A stretch of DNA of 64,000 nt from UBA11524 sp963590165 (GCA_963590165.1 CAVANO010000015.1:1-64000); one strand, 5' to 3'. Positions 17,226-26,793 are shown, numbered from the stretch's first letter. Notes: generated by a model not told the origin, from the sequence alone. Translations and numbers: made by a program.

Positions 17226-19979
17226 TTAAGCCCTCCTTCCGTTCTTCTTGCTCATTCGCGGGCGGATGACCTTGACGATCAGCACAATCGCGATAATTAG
17301 CACGATCACGCCCGTAAGAATGTAGTTGATGTTTTCCTTCAGTACTTCGTTGCGGTAGCGCTTGAAGGCGACCGAGTAGTAATCACGGTTCTGTCCGCGT
17401 TTCAGGTACATCATAGCGAGCTTATTTTCGCCTGCGGACAGGTAGGCCTTGCCGATGCCGGTGTTCGCCAGCTCGTTGTTTTCATCCAGCCGGAGCACCT
17501 CCTGCCAGAGCGCGACTGCCTTCGTTTCATCGCCGTCATAGCGCAGCCCGACTGCCTCGTTGATGAGCCTGCCGTACTCCGTTTCACCGAAAACGACGAT
17601 TGTGCCCTGCTTCGAATCCAGCGCAAGCATCTTATTGCCTGCCTGCTCGATTGCCACAGGCGTATCCATCGTGCCTGCCTGCGTGCCGAGTCCGCCGAAG
17701 ATATAGAGCAGATTGCCCTCATGGTCGTAGGTAATAATGCGGCCGCGCTTGGAGTCCAGCAGGGAGTAAATGCCCTTGCCACGGTAGACGACATCAACAA
17801 TCGTGCTCGGTCCCGCATAAAGCGAAGTCCCGCTGATTTCAAGGTCGCCGCCGAGGTTCTTGGACTGACCCATGCGGATGACATCCTCGCCCTTCGGATT
17901 CAGGCGGCGCACAGCCTGCACGCCGGTCGTGTCCTTGTTGGACGCGTACACGAAGCCTTCGTCATCGATGTCGATGCCGGTGAATTCCGTCGGGATATAG
18001 AGCTGCTGCTTTGAGCGTTCCTCCTTCGTTGCCAGCTTGCGCCAGAACTTTTCCCACGCGGTGATTTCAACGGAAATCGTGCCGAAGAAGCCGGTAAAAT
18101 CGCCGTTCGTCTCGAAGACCATGATGCCCTCGAACATGTTCTGCGCAATGCAGTACACGCGTCCTGCGTAGTCCACGGAGACCTTCAGGGGCGTAAACAT
18201 GAAGTTGTCATCGAGCACCTCGCTGTCGGGATTCACCGTTGCGCGTGCAACATTGCCTTCCGCATCCAGCACAATCAGTTGATCCTCACTGTCCGCAATG
18301 CAAAGCTGATTGGCGCTGTTGAGTGCGACACCCTCGACGCCGCCGATTTCCGCGAACTTCGCGAAGCCGCTGCCTGCGTCCACGCCGAGAATCACATCCG
18401 TCACCGCGCCGGTGCGGTCCTGCACCTCCACGCAGTTGTTCTGCGCCGTATGCAGCACGGCGTATCCGTCATCCAGCACCAGCACGCGTCCGCTGTTTTC
18501 CTTGACGCACAGGCACTGCATGCCATTCCAGTCCGTCATGCCGACACCCGTGACATTCGCCAGCCGTTCTGTCTGCTTGCCGTTTACCACTTCCGACACG
18601 CTGCTGACCGTATCTGATGCCGTATCGAGCACAAGCAGCGCATCATTTGTCATCGTGCCGAGCAGTTTGCCGGATGTCTTCATGACATTGACCTCGCCGC
18701 TCTTTTCGCCGACAATCAGGTAATCACCCGTCAGCTCAATGCCGATGATGCTCTTGAATGCCGTTTCTTCATCCGGATCGGATGCACCTGCCATGCCCGT
18801 CATGCGGGTCAGCGTCCCGGAATCATCCGTTCTGCTGATGCAGTTGCTTTCGATGTTGCGAATCGTATCGCCCTGACGGTTCATTTCGGCGATGTGATTG
18901 TCCGCATCGCGAATCATCAGGTTTTCGCCGCACAGGGCGAATTCGGTAATCGACCCGAAGGAGGACAGGGTACCATCTTCGCTCTTATAGTTGCTGATTG
19001 CCGAAACCATGTTACCCTTCTGGTCGAGGATGACCACGGTTTTCGCGCTGATGCAGTAGAGGTTATCCTCCTCATCCAACGCCAGACCAATCAGACCGGA
19101 CAAGTTCGTGATGTTCTGGTTGCCCTTGAGCAGGCGGCCAATCAGGATGAACAGATCGATGTTCGTTGTCGCGTCGTACTTCTGATAGGTGAAGGTCGTT
19201 CCGTCCGCGTTGGTGCGCACGACCGACTTGCCGTCCGATGCGATGGTGTACGTTGCGCCCTTGCTGTCCGTCACGGCCGTTTCGAGCGGCTTGAGTGCCT
19301 GTTCGTAGGCGCTGACCTGATAGGTTACACCCTGCTCGTCCGTAAGACTCATGCTGCTGCCGTCCGTGAAGCACACGGTGCGGTACAGAATGCCGTCTGC
19401 ATTCATTTCATTTGTAACATTGCTGAGCCCTTCCACATGCGTACCGACCGCGTACTTGATGCCGCCGACCACGCTGACGCTTTGCGACATTTGCGGAATC
19501 TCGATAATGCGGTTGAGCGTGTCATCCGTGTTGAGCACAACAATGCGGCGGTTCAGGCTGTCGGCAATGTAGAGCTTGCCGTCATTGCCCAGTGCAACGC
19601 CGGTCGGCGTCTGGAATGTGTCCGACACGCCATAATTCTCAAACCCGGTAATGATGCGCTTGACGCTCGCCATGTCCTCCGACAGGACAACAATGCGGTT
19701 GTTGCCGCTGTCCGCCAGATAAATGGTGCCGTCATCCGCTACGCAAAGATCCTGCGGGTTTTTGAACGCACCGACCTCCTTGCCGTTGCAGCGGAGGCTT
19801 GAACCTGTCACGGTGCCTGCAGGCACATACGCTGCAGGCGTGTAAACGATGTTTCCCCAGTAATCGTAATTGTAGGTGATGTAGGGCAACTCGGTGTCTG
19901 CCTGCGCATACGGTGCAAAGGAGGAAAACAGCATCAGCACCGCCAGTGATGCGAGGAGGAGCCGCTTCATTTTCTTCAT
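17226..19979 (-). CDS. Secreted, membrane-anchored NHL-repeat propeller with TPR-like tail
   Basis: A 917-residue protein: signal peptide (MKRLLLASLAVLMLFSSFAPYAQA), several NHL-type repeats (for example QDLCVADDGTIYLADSGNNR and GVALGNDGKLYIADSLNRR) that should form one or two beta propellers, a TPR-like helical region near the C-terminus (AVALWQEVLRLDENNELA), and a final membrane span (INYILTGVIVLIIAIVLIVKV) with a basic cytoplasmic tail. The propeller is therefore displayed outside the cell. It may bind glycan or protein. The ATG at 19979 follows AAAGGAGG by 8 bases and starts the signal peptide; an upstream in-frame start at 20045 would not. Confidence 0.8.
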   Translation of the reverse strand: MKKMKRLLLASLAVLMLFSSFAPYAQADTELPYITYNYDYWGNIVYTPAAYVPAGTVTGSSLRCNGKEVGAFKNPQDLCVADDGTIYLADSGNNRIVVLSEDMASVKRIITGFENYGVSDTFQTPTGVALGNDGKLYIADSLNRRIVVLNTDDTLNRIIEIPQMSQSVSVVGGIKYAVGTHVEGLSNVTNEMNADGILYRTVCFTDGSSMSLTDEQGVTYQVSAYEQALKPLETAVTDSKGATYTIASDGKSVVRTNADGTTFTYQKYDATTNIDLFILIGRLLKGNQNITNLSGLIGLALDEEDNLYCISAKTVVILDQKGNMVSAISNYKSEDGTLSSFGSITEFALCGENLMIRDADNHIAEMNRQGDTIRNIESNCISRTDDSGTLTRMTGMAGASDPDEETAFKSIIGIELTGDYLIVGEKSGEVNVMKTSGKLLGTMTNDALLVLDTASDTVSSVSEVVNGKQTERLANVTGVGMTDWNGMQCLCVKENSGRVLVLDDGYAVLHTAQNNCVEVQDRTGAVTDVILGVDAGSGFAKFAEIGGVEGVALNSANQLCIADSEDQLIVLDAEGNVARATVNPDSEVLDDNFMFTPLKVSVDYAGRVYCIAQNMFEGIMVFETNGDFTGFFGTISVEITAWEKFWRKLATKEERSKQQLYIPTEFTGIDIDDEGFVYASNKDTTGVQAVRRLNPKGEDVIRMGQSKNLGGDLEISGTSLYAGPSTIVDVVYRGKGIYSLLDSKRGRIITYDHEGNLLYIFGGLGTQAGTMDTPVAIEQAGNKMLALDSKQGTIVVFGETEYGRLINEAVGLRYDGDETKAVALWQEVLRLDENNELANTGIGKAYLSAGENKLAMMYLKRGQNRDYYSVAFKRYRNEVLKENINYILTGVIVLIIAIVLIVKVIRPRMSKKNGRRA

Positions 19980-19993
19980 GCTTTTATCCTCCT

Positions 19994-20926
19994 TTAGTCC
20001 TTCATGCCCGATGTTGTCATGGTTTCCAGAATGCTGCTCTGGCACAGCAGGAAGAACAGCACAGGCACTGCCATGATAATGAACGTGACTGCCGCCGCCG
20101 CGCCCGCACGGGACACACCGCCAGCCGTAATCTGCTGCAGAGCATACTGCATAGGCTTGAGCTGCTCATCGCGCAGGAAGAGAGAGCCGGTATTGCCCCA
20201 CATCTGCTGGAACTGGAAGATGGCCAGCGTCAGCCAGGCAGGTTTCACGTTCGGCATGACGATTTTCCAGAAAATCTGCCATTCGTTTGCGCCCTGAATG
20301 CGTGCCGACTCCATCAGGGAATCCGGCAGCTGCTCCATGAACTGCTTCATCAGGTACAAACCCATACCGAAGCAGAACGCCGGCAGAATCAGCGCAAAAT
20401 ACGTGTTGTTGATGCCCAGCCAAGAAATGATGGCATACTGCGGAATCTGCGTGACCGTCCAGGAGAACATCATCGAGAGCACGACCATGCCGAACAGCAG
20501 GTTCTTGCCCGGGAACTTGTCCTTCGCCAGCGGATACGCTGCCCATGATGCCACGATGACGTGACCGACCATGCCCGTCACGGTGATGATCACCGTGTTC
20601 ATCATGTAGCGGCTGAAGGGCACCCACGAGTCGTTCATGAGGATGAACAAATCCGAGAAGTTGCGCAAATTCGGGTTGCGGACGAAAATGCGCGGCGGAT
20701 ACTGGTACAATTCGTCCAGCGGCTTCAGGGCGTTGTTGATAATCATGACAAGCGGCAGCGCCATGAAGATGCCGCAGATGAACATGAGCGTGAACAGCAG
20801 CGCGTTGCCCGCCATGGAGCGGTTCAGCTTGCGCGCCTTCTTCGGCACAATCTTCTGCCGGCGCAGCTTCTTCTGGAGCTTCGGCGGCAAATCCTTGAAT
20901 GCCACCTGTCCTCTGCGTTCTGCCAT
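19994..20926 (-). CDS. Sugar ABC transporter permease, MalG type (first pair)
   Basis: A 310-residue six-span permease with the EAA loop DSLMESARIQGANEWQIFW. The N-terminus carries a long basic segment (FKDLPPKLQKKLRRQKIVPKKARK) not usual for the family, probably cytoplasmic. The gene starts 2 bases after the stop of its MalF-type partner and is followed after 14 bases by the propeller gene. Confidence 0.93.
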   Translation of the reverse strand: MAERRGQVAFKDLPPKLQKKLRRQKIVPKKARKLNRSMAGNALLFTLMFICGIFMALPLVMIINNALKPLDELYQYPPRIFVRNPNLRNFSDLFILMNDSWVPFSRYMMNTVIITVTGMVGHVIVASWAAYPLAKDKFPGKNLLFGMVVLSMMFSWTVTQIPQYAIISWLGINNTYFALILPAFCFGMGLYLMKQFMEQLPDSLMESARIQGANEWQIFWKIVMPNVKPAWLTLAIFQFQQMWGNTGSLFLRDEQLKPMQYALQQITAGGVSRAGAAAAVTFIIMAVPVLFFLLCQSSILETMTTSGMKD

Positions 20927-20928
20927 GC

Positions 20929-21858
20929 TTATTCACCCACCCTTCTCAGGAGCCGCTGCACCAGCTTGTTCGTACCGACCATCAGCAGGAACAGGATGGT
21001 TGCAATCGCGCAGGCGTAGCCCATCTCCATACGGGTTGAGCCGTAGTCCAGCAAATGGGTGACGATGGTCGCACCCGCGTAGTTGACCGACGGGTTGCCG
21101 GCAAGGTTGATGGAGATATCCGCAACCGCGAAGGACTGCGTAATCTGCATAACCGCGCCGAACATCAGCTGGGGCTTCATCGCCGGAAGCGTCACATACC
21201 ACAGCTCCTGCCAGCGGTTCTTGATGCCGTCAATGGCAGCCGCCTCATACATGCTCTTGTCCACCGTCTGCAAGCCTGCAATGAAAGACAGGAAGCCCGT
21301 GCCAAGGCTCAGCCACAGCTGAACGATAATCAGCATCGGCATGACATACGCTTCTGTCTTCATCCACAGAATCGGCTCGTTGATGATGTCGAGGTTCAGC
21401 AGGATGCCGTTCAGGTAGCCGTACCGGTCGCCTGTCAGAATCAGGTTCCAGACCATGTACGCGTTGCCGCAGATGGACGGCGCATAGAAAATCAGCGTCA
21501 GGAACGTGCGCATGCCGCGGTTGAACTCGTTGATAATCCATGCGAACAGCAGGCACAGCATATAGCTGACAGGTCCCGTGATGATGGCGAAAATCAGCGT
21601 GTTCTTGAGGGAGATGATGAAGATGTCATCATCCAGCAGAAGCTTGACGTAGTTCTGCCAGCCGACAAATTCCGGCGTTTCGAGCATGTTCCAGTCCGTG
21701 AAGGACACGCCGATTGCCATGACCACCGGCAGTACCGTAAAGAGAAAGAACAGAATGAAGTACGGCGCCATCAGCAGATAGGACGCACGATGCTTCCAGA
21801 TGGTTTTGCTCAGGGAGGCGCGCTGCACATGCACCGCGGGGGAATGGCTCGTGCTCAT
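20929..21858 (-). CDS. Sugar ABC transporter permease, MalF type (first pair)
   Basis: A 309-residue permease (six spans, EAA loop KSMYEAAAIDGIKNRWQELW). It begins one base after the stop of the 1016-codon binding-protein gene, so that protein, this permease and its MalG partner form one importer, probably for mannooligosaccharides. Confidence 0.93.
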   Translation of the reverse strand: MSTSHSPAVHVQRASLSKTIWKHRASYLLMAPYFILFFLFTVLPVVMAIGVSFTDWNMLETPEFVGWQNYVKLLLDDDIFIISLKNTLIFAIITGPVSYMLCLLFAWIINEFNRGMRTFLTLIFYAPSICGNAYMVWNLILTGDRYGYLNGILLNLDIINEPILWMKTEAYVMPMLIIVQLWLSLGTGFLSFIAGLQTVDKSMYEAAAIDGIKNRWQELWYVTLPAMKPQLMFGAVMQITQSFAVADISINLAGNPSVNYAGATIVTHLLDYGSTRMEMGYACAIATILFLLMVGTNKLVQRLLRRVGE

Positions 21859-21859
21859 C

Positions 21860-24800
21860 TTACTCCTCCTTTACCGTGTTCGTCTCCGACTGATGCAGCG
21901 GCAGACCGAACTCGGTGCGCTTGTAGTCAATCTCAGCGTTGATGTAGTAGACCTTGTCCATCAGCGCCTCACGTGGGGTTGTATTGTTCGTTGCGGTATC
22001 CGTTGTAATGGTATAGAAGGCATTGCTGATGTTGCGCCACGTGTAGTAGCCGCCCGGCACCTGCGGAATGCCCTTGACGCTGTTCATCTGCTCAATCAGC
22101 GCGCGGTAATCGCGCATCGGCCAGGACAGGTTTGCCAGCGCCTCGACGTTTGCCGTTGCGACACGCGCCGACGCGCCCATGAGCGATTCCATCTCGCGGC
22201 CGTAGAGCGTCTGCGTTTCCGTGCTCGTCCACCACTTGAGGAATTCCCAGCTCTCGTCCGGATACTCCGTCGCGCTCATGATGATATCCGCCAGCCCCGT
22301 TGAACCGGTCGAGCGGTCGATGGTGCCATCCTCCCGCACCGTGCCTGGCACGCAGGTGAAGTCCCACAGGCCGAGAATATCCGGTGCGGACACCTGCAGG
22401 TTGTTATAGGTGGTGTAGTCGGAAATGATGATGGGGCACTCACCCGTGCGGAAACGCTCCTCAACGGACGTTTCCTTATCCAGCTTGTAATCCGTGTAGT
22501 ATTCACAGTATTTCTTGAACACGTTGATTGCCACATCCTCATCAAGTGCGGACGCAGCCTCGTCATCCGTATAGTACCTGCCGCCATTCTGGTAAAGCAG
22601 CATTGCGAAGACCTGCTCGGACGGCAGCATACCGAATTCCATCTGGTTTTTGCTCAGTACCGACATGGCAACCTTGACCTCGTCCCACGTCTGCGGCACT
22701 TCCAGCCCGATTTCCGCCAGAATGTCCTTGCGGTAGAACATCATCAGCCATGTCTGCGTATCCGGCAGCGCGTAGGTTGCGCCGTCAAACGTGAAGGGCA
22801 CGATGGCACTCTCGTTGAAGCGCGCCGCGACCTCCGCGAAGTCCTCGAACTGCGTCAAATCCAGCACGGCGTTGCGCAGACCGTAGTTGACCGGCGTATC
22901 GTTGCCCGTGTTGAGCACTGCACCGGCGATGCCGTTCGTATTCGCAACCTGAATCGCGACATCGGGACCTTCGCCGGAAAGTGTCGCACGAAGCAGCGTG
23001 TTCATGTCAACAAGCTGCACGTTGACGGAAATGCCCGTCGCCGGCGTGAACTTCTCGTCAATCAGCGACTTGATGACGTTCGCCTGATCGCGGCCGGTAC
23101 CAATCCACAGCGTCAGGACGACATTCTCACTGTCGCCCTCAGCAACATTGCCGACCTTATTGTAGTCAATGATGAAGGAGTAATACAGGCGCTCCGCCTC
23201 ATGTACAACGCCGTCCCACCAGCTGGCATTGTCGAGTGTCGGCTGTGTATCGGCAGAATGAATATAGAAGCGGTCGACCTGCAACGGCTGATCAAGCACC
23301 TGCGTAATCCAGTTGCCGCACGCGCGGACATTCGTCTTGAAAGATGAAAGCACCTCGGTGAAGCGTTCCTGATCCTCAATCAGCTCATCAAGCTGATCCG
23401 TCATCGTGCGCAGCACCGTCAGCTTGTCCGAATCGTTGCCAGCCGTCTTTTCCAATGCGGCAATGGCAGCATCCAGATCATTCTGTACGCTGCGAAGCTC
23501 CCCTTCGAGCATGGGCAGTGATGCCGTCAGCTGATAGTCGCGGTACTGGTCAGGCGCAACACCTGTGATGTAAATGACCTGACGGTAGATGGTGTTGAGC
23601 TGCTGCACACAGTCCTGCACCTGTGAAATGATGTCTGCCATATCGCCCAGCACGACTTCCATGCGCAGCGTATGCTCGCCGGCGGTCAGGTAGATGCGGT
23701 ACGGCTCATCATTTTCATCGGAGATGGTTTCCATGCGCCATGTCTGGCTGTAGGAGAAAGGCTGTGCGCTGAATTCCGCGAACGGAACTTCGCCGTCAAT
23801 CATGATCTTACGATATACATCGATGCCGCGGACGAAGTTCTGCTTATCCACCATGGTGATTTCGTAGTAACCATCCTCCGGCACCTCGAAGTTCCACTCA
23901 ATCCACTGTCCGGCGCTCTTCCAGCTGCTGCCGATGGAGTTGTTGAGCAGATAACGCGCCGACATCGGGTACACAACCGCGCTTGACTGATCCTGCACCG
24001 GGTACAGCATCTGAGAAGACGTCTTGACGGCGTTTTCCGCCTCGAAGCGCACCGAAACGCCGGTCGTGTCCTGCTGCCCCGCCGCATCGCCTGCCGCCTT
24101 GACTTCAGCATAGGACGATGGACGTGTGCTGTTGGACAGCGTGATGGAGCGCAGCAACATCGGTTCGCGCATCGACAGGAGCGTCAGCGTGTGCTGACCC
24201 TTCTCCAGGTAGATGCTCATCTCCTCGGAGATGTAGCCGTTGGAGTCATGCAGGCCGCGCGTGCACCATTCCGGCTGCTCGATGGCAGACGGCTTCAGGT
24301 CGTTGCCCTGATTATCCTTCTCCCACACGCGAACGGTCACGCCGTTTTCATCCACCACGGACTCGTACGTACCGTTAATCCAGATGCGGTTGAAGTCCAC
24401 CATCGCCAGCTCGCTGTAGGGCAGCTTGCCGTCAATGAAGAACGCACGCTGGATGGCACTGTTCTTGCCTTCGTATGGGTAGTACAGCAATGTCAGATCG
24501 TAGAGACCGCTTTCCGGCACATCCACGACCCATTCCGTCAGCGACTCCTCGCCCGTCAGCACGCTGTTGCCAGCCATGCCCTCGTAATCGGTGAAAATCT
24601 GAGGCTCGGCAGCGACGCCATCATCCTCGTAACGGACGAATGTATCCGCATCCACCGTCACGACAGCATCCGGACGTTCAGCATCCTCATAGGACGCCAG
24701 ATAATCCGTATAGCCGGGAATCGATGCGTCAATGGAGTAGGTACTCACGATCTGCTGATAGTCCTCGTTCGTCAGCGTCGTCGCGCCCACGGTTTGTTCT

Positions 24801-24910
24801 TCCGCAGGAGCTTCGGCGTCCGAGAGCGTATCCTCTGCCAGCGCAATGCCCGCGAGCATCAGCACCAGCGCCAGCATCAGGCTCATCAGCGACTTCTTTC
24901 CGCTCAACAC
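21860..24910 (-). CDS. Very large solute-binding protein with N-terminal carbohydrate-binding-like domains
   Basis: A 1016-residue secreted protein, about twice the size of a usual binding protein. After a signal peptide (ALVLMLAGIALA) come two related beta-rich domains of about 150 residues each, both with the CBM-like theme 'VPESGLYDLTLLYYP' / 'VPEDGYYEITMVDK' and ending in a 'QHTLTL' / 'EHTLRMEV' strand. A helical linker (about 430-580) and a C-terminal family 1 binding domain follow (GPDVAIQVANTNG, WDEVKVAMSVLSKNQMEFG, YPDESWEFLKWWTS). It may hold the polymer and pass fragments to the permeases. Start GTG at 24910; TTG at 24907 is equally possible given the weak AAGGTG site. Confidence 0.85.
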   Translation of the reverse strand: MLSGKKSLMSLMLALVLMLAGIALAEDTLSDAEAPAEEQTVGATTLTNEDYQQIVSTYSIDASIPGYTDYLASYEDAERPDAVVTVDADTFVRYEDDGVAAEPQIFTDYEGMAGNSVLTGEESLTEWVVDVPESGLYDLTLLYYPYEGKNSAIQRAFFIDGKLPYSELAMVDFNRIWINGTYESVVDENGVTVRVWEKDNQGNDLKPSAIEQPEWCTRGLHDSNGYISEEMSIYLEKGQHTLTLLSMREPMLLRSITLSNSTRPSSYAEVKAAGDAAGQQDTTGVSVRFEAENAVKTSSQMLYPVQDQSSAVVYPMSARYLLNNSIGSSWKSAGQWIEWNFEVPEDGYYEITMVDKQNFVRGIDVYRKIMIDGEVPFAEFSAQPFSYSQTWRMETISDENDEPYRIYLTAGEHTLRMEVVLGDMADIISQVQDCVQQLNTIYRQVIYITGVAPDQYRDYQLTASLPMLEGELRSVQNDLDAAIAALEKTAGNDSDKLTVLRTMTDQLDELIEDQERFTEVLSSFKTNVRACGNWITQVLDQPLQVDRFYIHSADTQPTLDNASWWDGVVHEAERLYYSFIIDYNKVGNVAEGDSENVVLTLWIGTGRDQANVIKSLIDEKFTPATGISVNVQLVDMNTLLRATLSGEGPDVAIQVANTNGIAGAVLNTGNDTPVNYGLRNAVLDLTQFEDFAEVAARFNESAIVPFTFDGATYALPDTQTWLMMFYRKDILAEIGLEVPQTWDEVKVAMSVLSKNQMEFGMLPSEQVFAMLLYQNGGRYYTDDEAASALDEDVAINVFKKYCEYYTDYKLDKETSVEERFRTGECPIIISDYTTYNNLQVSAPDILGLWDFTCVPGTVREDGTIDRSTGSTGLADIIMSATEYPDESWEFLKWWTSTETQTLYGREMESLMGASARVATANVEALANLSWPMRDYRALIEQMNSVKGIPQVPGGYYTWRNISNAFYTITTDTATNNTTPREALMDKVYYINAEIDYKRTEFGLPLHQSETNTVKEE

Positions 24911-24946
24911 CGTTCACCTTCCCATCCTTTGTTTTGTTTTTATCTG

Positions 24947-24967
24947 CTTCGGCTGCTTCAGCCGCGG
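24947..24967 (-). promoter_or_regulatory. Small hairpin between the mannanase and binding-protein genes
   Basis: CGGCTG / CAGCCG with a three-base loop in the 67-base gap after the mannanase stop. There is no T-run; it may separate the mRNA levels of the enzyme and the importer. Confidence 0.4.
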
Positions 24968-24977
24968 GGGACATCGT

Positions 24978-26489
24978 TCATTCCGCCTCATCAGTCAGCG
25001 GATAATTCCGCAAATCCGGCAGCTCCTTGCGCGTGATGACCAAGTCGCTCTGATACGCCTTCTTGAGGATGGTCTTCTCCGTGTACGTTTCGCCGTACTG
25101 GTTGAAGCCTGCACTCTTGAGCACGAAGTCGCCTTCCCACGTGCACCAGTAGCTCCAGAAGATACCGTCGCGCTCAAGCTGCTCCGGGTCGGGGATGCAG
25201 CCGTTTTCCGACAGCGCAATCAGCTTGCGCGTGCTCGTGTAGCTCAGTGCCTTGATAAACCGTGCCGCCTGCGAGGTGTAGACGTGTGTGCCGGGGTAGA
25301 CGTCCTCGCCGATGATGTCGACGTACTCATCGCCCGGATACCATGCCGCGTCCTGTCCGTTCCACACCCAGATCAGGTTGTTCAGCCCATGCACGTTCGT
25401 CAGCCGGTCGTACATCAGCTTATAAAGTTCCAGATACGCCTCTGCACCGGACGCACCCCACCAGAACCAGCCGCCGCTTGCCTCATGCAGCGGACGCCAC
25501 AGCACCGGCACGTCCGCATCCTGCAGCCGCTTGAGCTGCGCCGCAATCGCATCGATGTCATCCAGCAGCATCTGATAGCCGTCCGGGTCTCTGCCATCAA
25601 GCGCCTTCGCGAGGTTGAAATTCGTGCTGGAAGTGTAGAAGGTCGACCACGGATCATTTGCGCTCTTGTTGTACCGCGCGTCCGGGCACCAGTGCCAGCA
25701 GAGCGTCACGATGCCGGGTAATTTTCCCTCATCGGCAGCATGCCAGTAGCTGATGGCTTGCTCGATGACGTTCGATGTGTCACCCTTTGCCACGCGTGCC
25801 GGCGAATAGGAGATGAGATCCATACCGACAACTGCTGCGTACTGTCCGCCTGTGCCGCGCCAGATGGCGGCATTATCCAGCCCATAGGGACCTTCCTGAC
25901 ACTGCTGACCCGACAACACTGTCTTGCCGTACTGGTCGCACAGGTATGTCATGAGCCGCTTTGCGCTGTCCGTTGCGTTGGGATTGACCAGCGTCGGCTC
26001 CACATCGTAAATGTCATCCGGCAACGGTGCCGATTTCGTCAGCGTAAACGAATCGATCGCAATCCAGCCGTAGCTCTTCGTGACGGACACCGTATTCTCG
26101 CCTTGCTCCAGCCACACGTACGGCACAGTCTCCTCCGACCAGTCGCCCGCGTTCGTGATGTCGCCGACATGCTGACCATTCGCGTTCACTTCGTTGATTT
26201 TCGTGCCGCTGCCGATAACCGCCGCACGCACCGTAATATCATACCAGCCAGCCTCTTCGAGCGTTACGGTTACCGCAATGCCATCGCCGTCACGCTCCAG
26301 TCCGGAAACGCACATGCCATTCTGCGCAATCTTCGCCTGACCGAGCAGCGTGCCAGTTTCCGCCTCGAATGTCAGCACAGCAGATGCTTCCTCTGCACAG
26401 ACCGCCGTGCCGGTGAACAGTACAGCCGCTGTCAGCAGAGAACATGCCGTTTTCCGGAGCCATGAACGATGCGCTGAGAATTTTCGCAT
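24978..26489 (-). CDS. Secreted GH26 beta-mannanase with CBM35-like domain
   Basis: A 503-residue secreted endo-1,4-beta-mannanase. Signal peptide ends near TGTAVCA. Residues about 40-155 form a CBM35-like domain (LTFEAETGTLLG, VWLEQGENTVSVTKSYGWIAIDSFTL). The GH26 catalytic barrel follows, with the acid/base Glu336 in RPLHEASGGWFWWG and the nucleophile Glu428 in ALSENG, both with the expected surroundings. The HWCPDARYNK segment is the substrate-binding loop. There is no dockerin, SLH or sortase signal, so the enzyme is free. It is the first gene of the operon and gives the best clue to the substrate (mannan, glucomannan or galactomannan). Confidence 0.95.
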   Translation of the reverse strand: MRKFSAHRSWLRKTACSLLTAAVLFTGTAVCAEEASAVLTFEAETGTLLGQAKIAQNGMCVSGLERDGDGIAVTVTLEEAGWYDITVRAAVIGSGTKINEVNANGQHVGDITNAGDWSEETVPYVWLEQGENTVSVTKSYGWIAIDSFTLTKSAPLPDDIYDVEPTLVNPNATDSAKRLMTYLCDQYGKTVLSGQQCQEGPYGLDNAAIWRGTGGQYAAVVGMDLISYSPARVAKGDTSNVIEQAISYWHAADEGKLPGIVTLCWHWCPDARYNKSANDPWSTFYTSSTNFNLAKALDGRDPDGYQMLLDDIDAIAAQLKRLQDADVPVLWRPLHEASGGWFWWGASGAEAYLELYKLMYDRLTNVHGLNNLIWVWNGQDAAWYPGDEYVDIIGEDVYPGTHVYTSQAARFIKALSYTSTRKLIALSENGCIPDPEQLERDGIFWSYWCTWEGDFVLKSAGFNQYGETYTEKTILKKAYQSDLVITRKELPDLRNYPLTDEAE

Positions 26490-26546
26490 TATCTTCGCTT
26501 CCTTTTCGTTAGCTTCTTGTTAGCTTACGTTTCACCTTTCGATTTG

Positions 26547-26589
26547 ATTATACTACATCAGCGCAGTTTACGCAATACCTTTTTGCGTA
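26547..26589 (-). promoter_or_regulatory. Promoter and candidate operator of the mannan operon
   Basis: On the minus strand a perfect TATAAT (26547-26552) lies 17 bases from a weak TTGCGT (26570-26575). The -35 is overlapped by the inverted repeat TACGCAA - 7 bases - TTGCGTA (26569-26575, 26583-26589), a plausible repressor or activator site. Confidence 0.65.
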
Positions 26590-26793
26590 TTTTGGCGAAT
26601 TTTCAACAAATTTTTTTCATTGTAAATTCACAATTAGTTTCGATTATTTGTCTTTTTCGTTCGTTTTTCTACCATTTTGACCGTTGTGCTATTTTCACCT
26701 GAATTTTCGTTACTCTTTATTCGTCCTTTTATCACCCGAATTGTTAGTTTACAAGTTAGCTAACAGCATTTTTCTTCTATTATACAGGTGTAC
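26590..26793. promoter_or_regulatory. AT-rich upstream region with palindrome GTTAGCTAAC
   Basis: No gene is seen. A perfect 10-bp palindrome GTTAGCTAAC lies at 26755-26764, preceded by GTTAGTTTAC; two more GTTAGCTT copies lie between the promoter and the mannanase start (26508-26515, 26519-26526). These may be binding sites of a sugar-responsive regulator. Confidence 0.4.
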
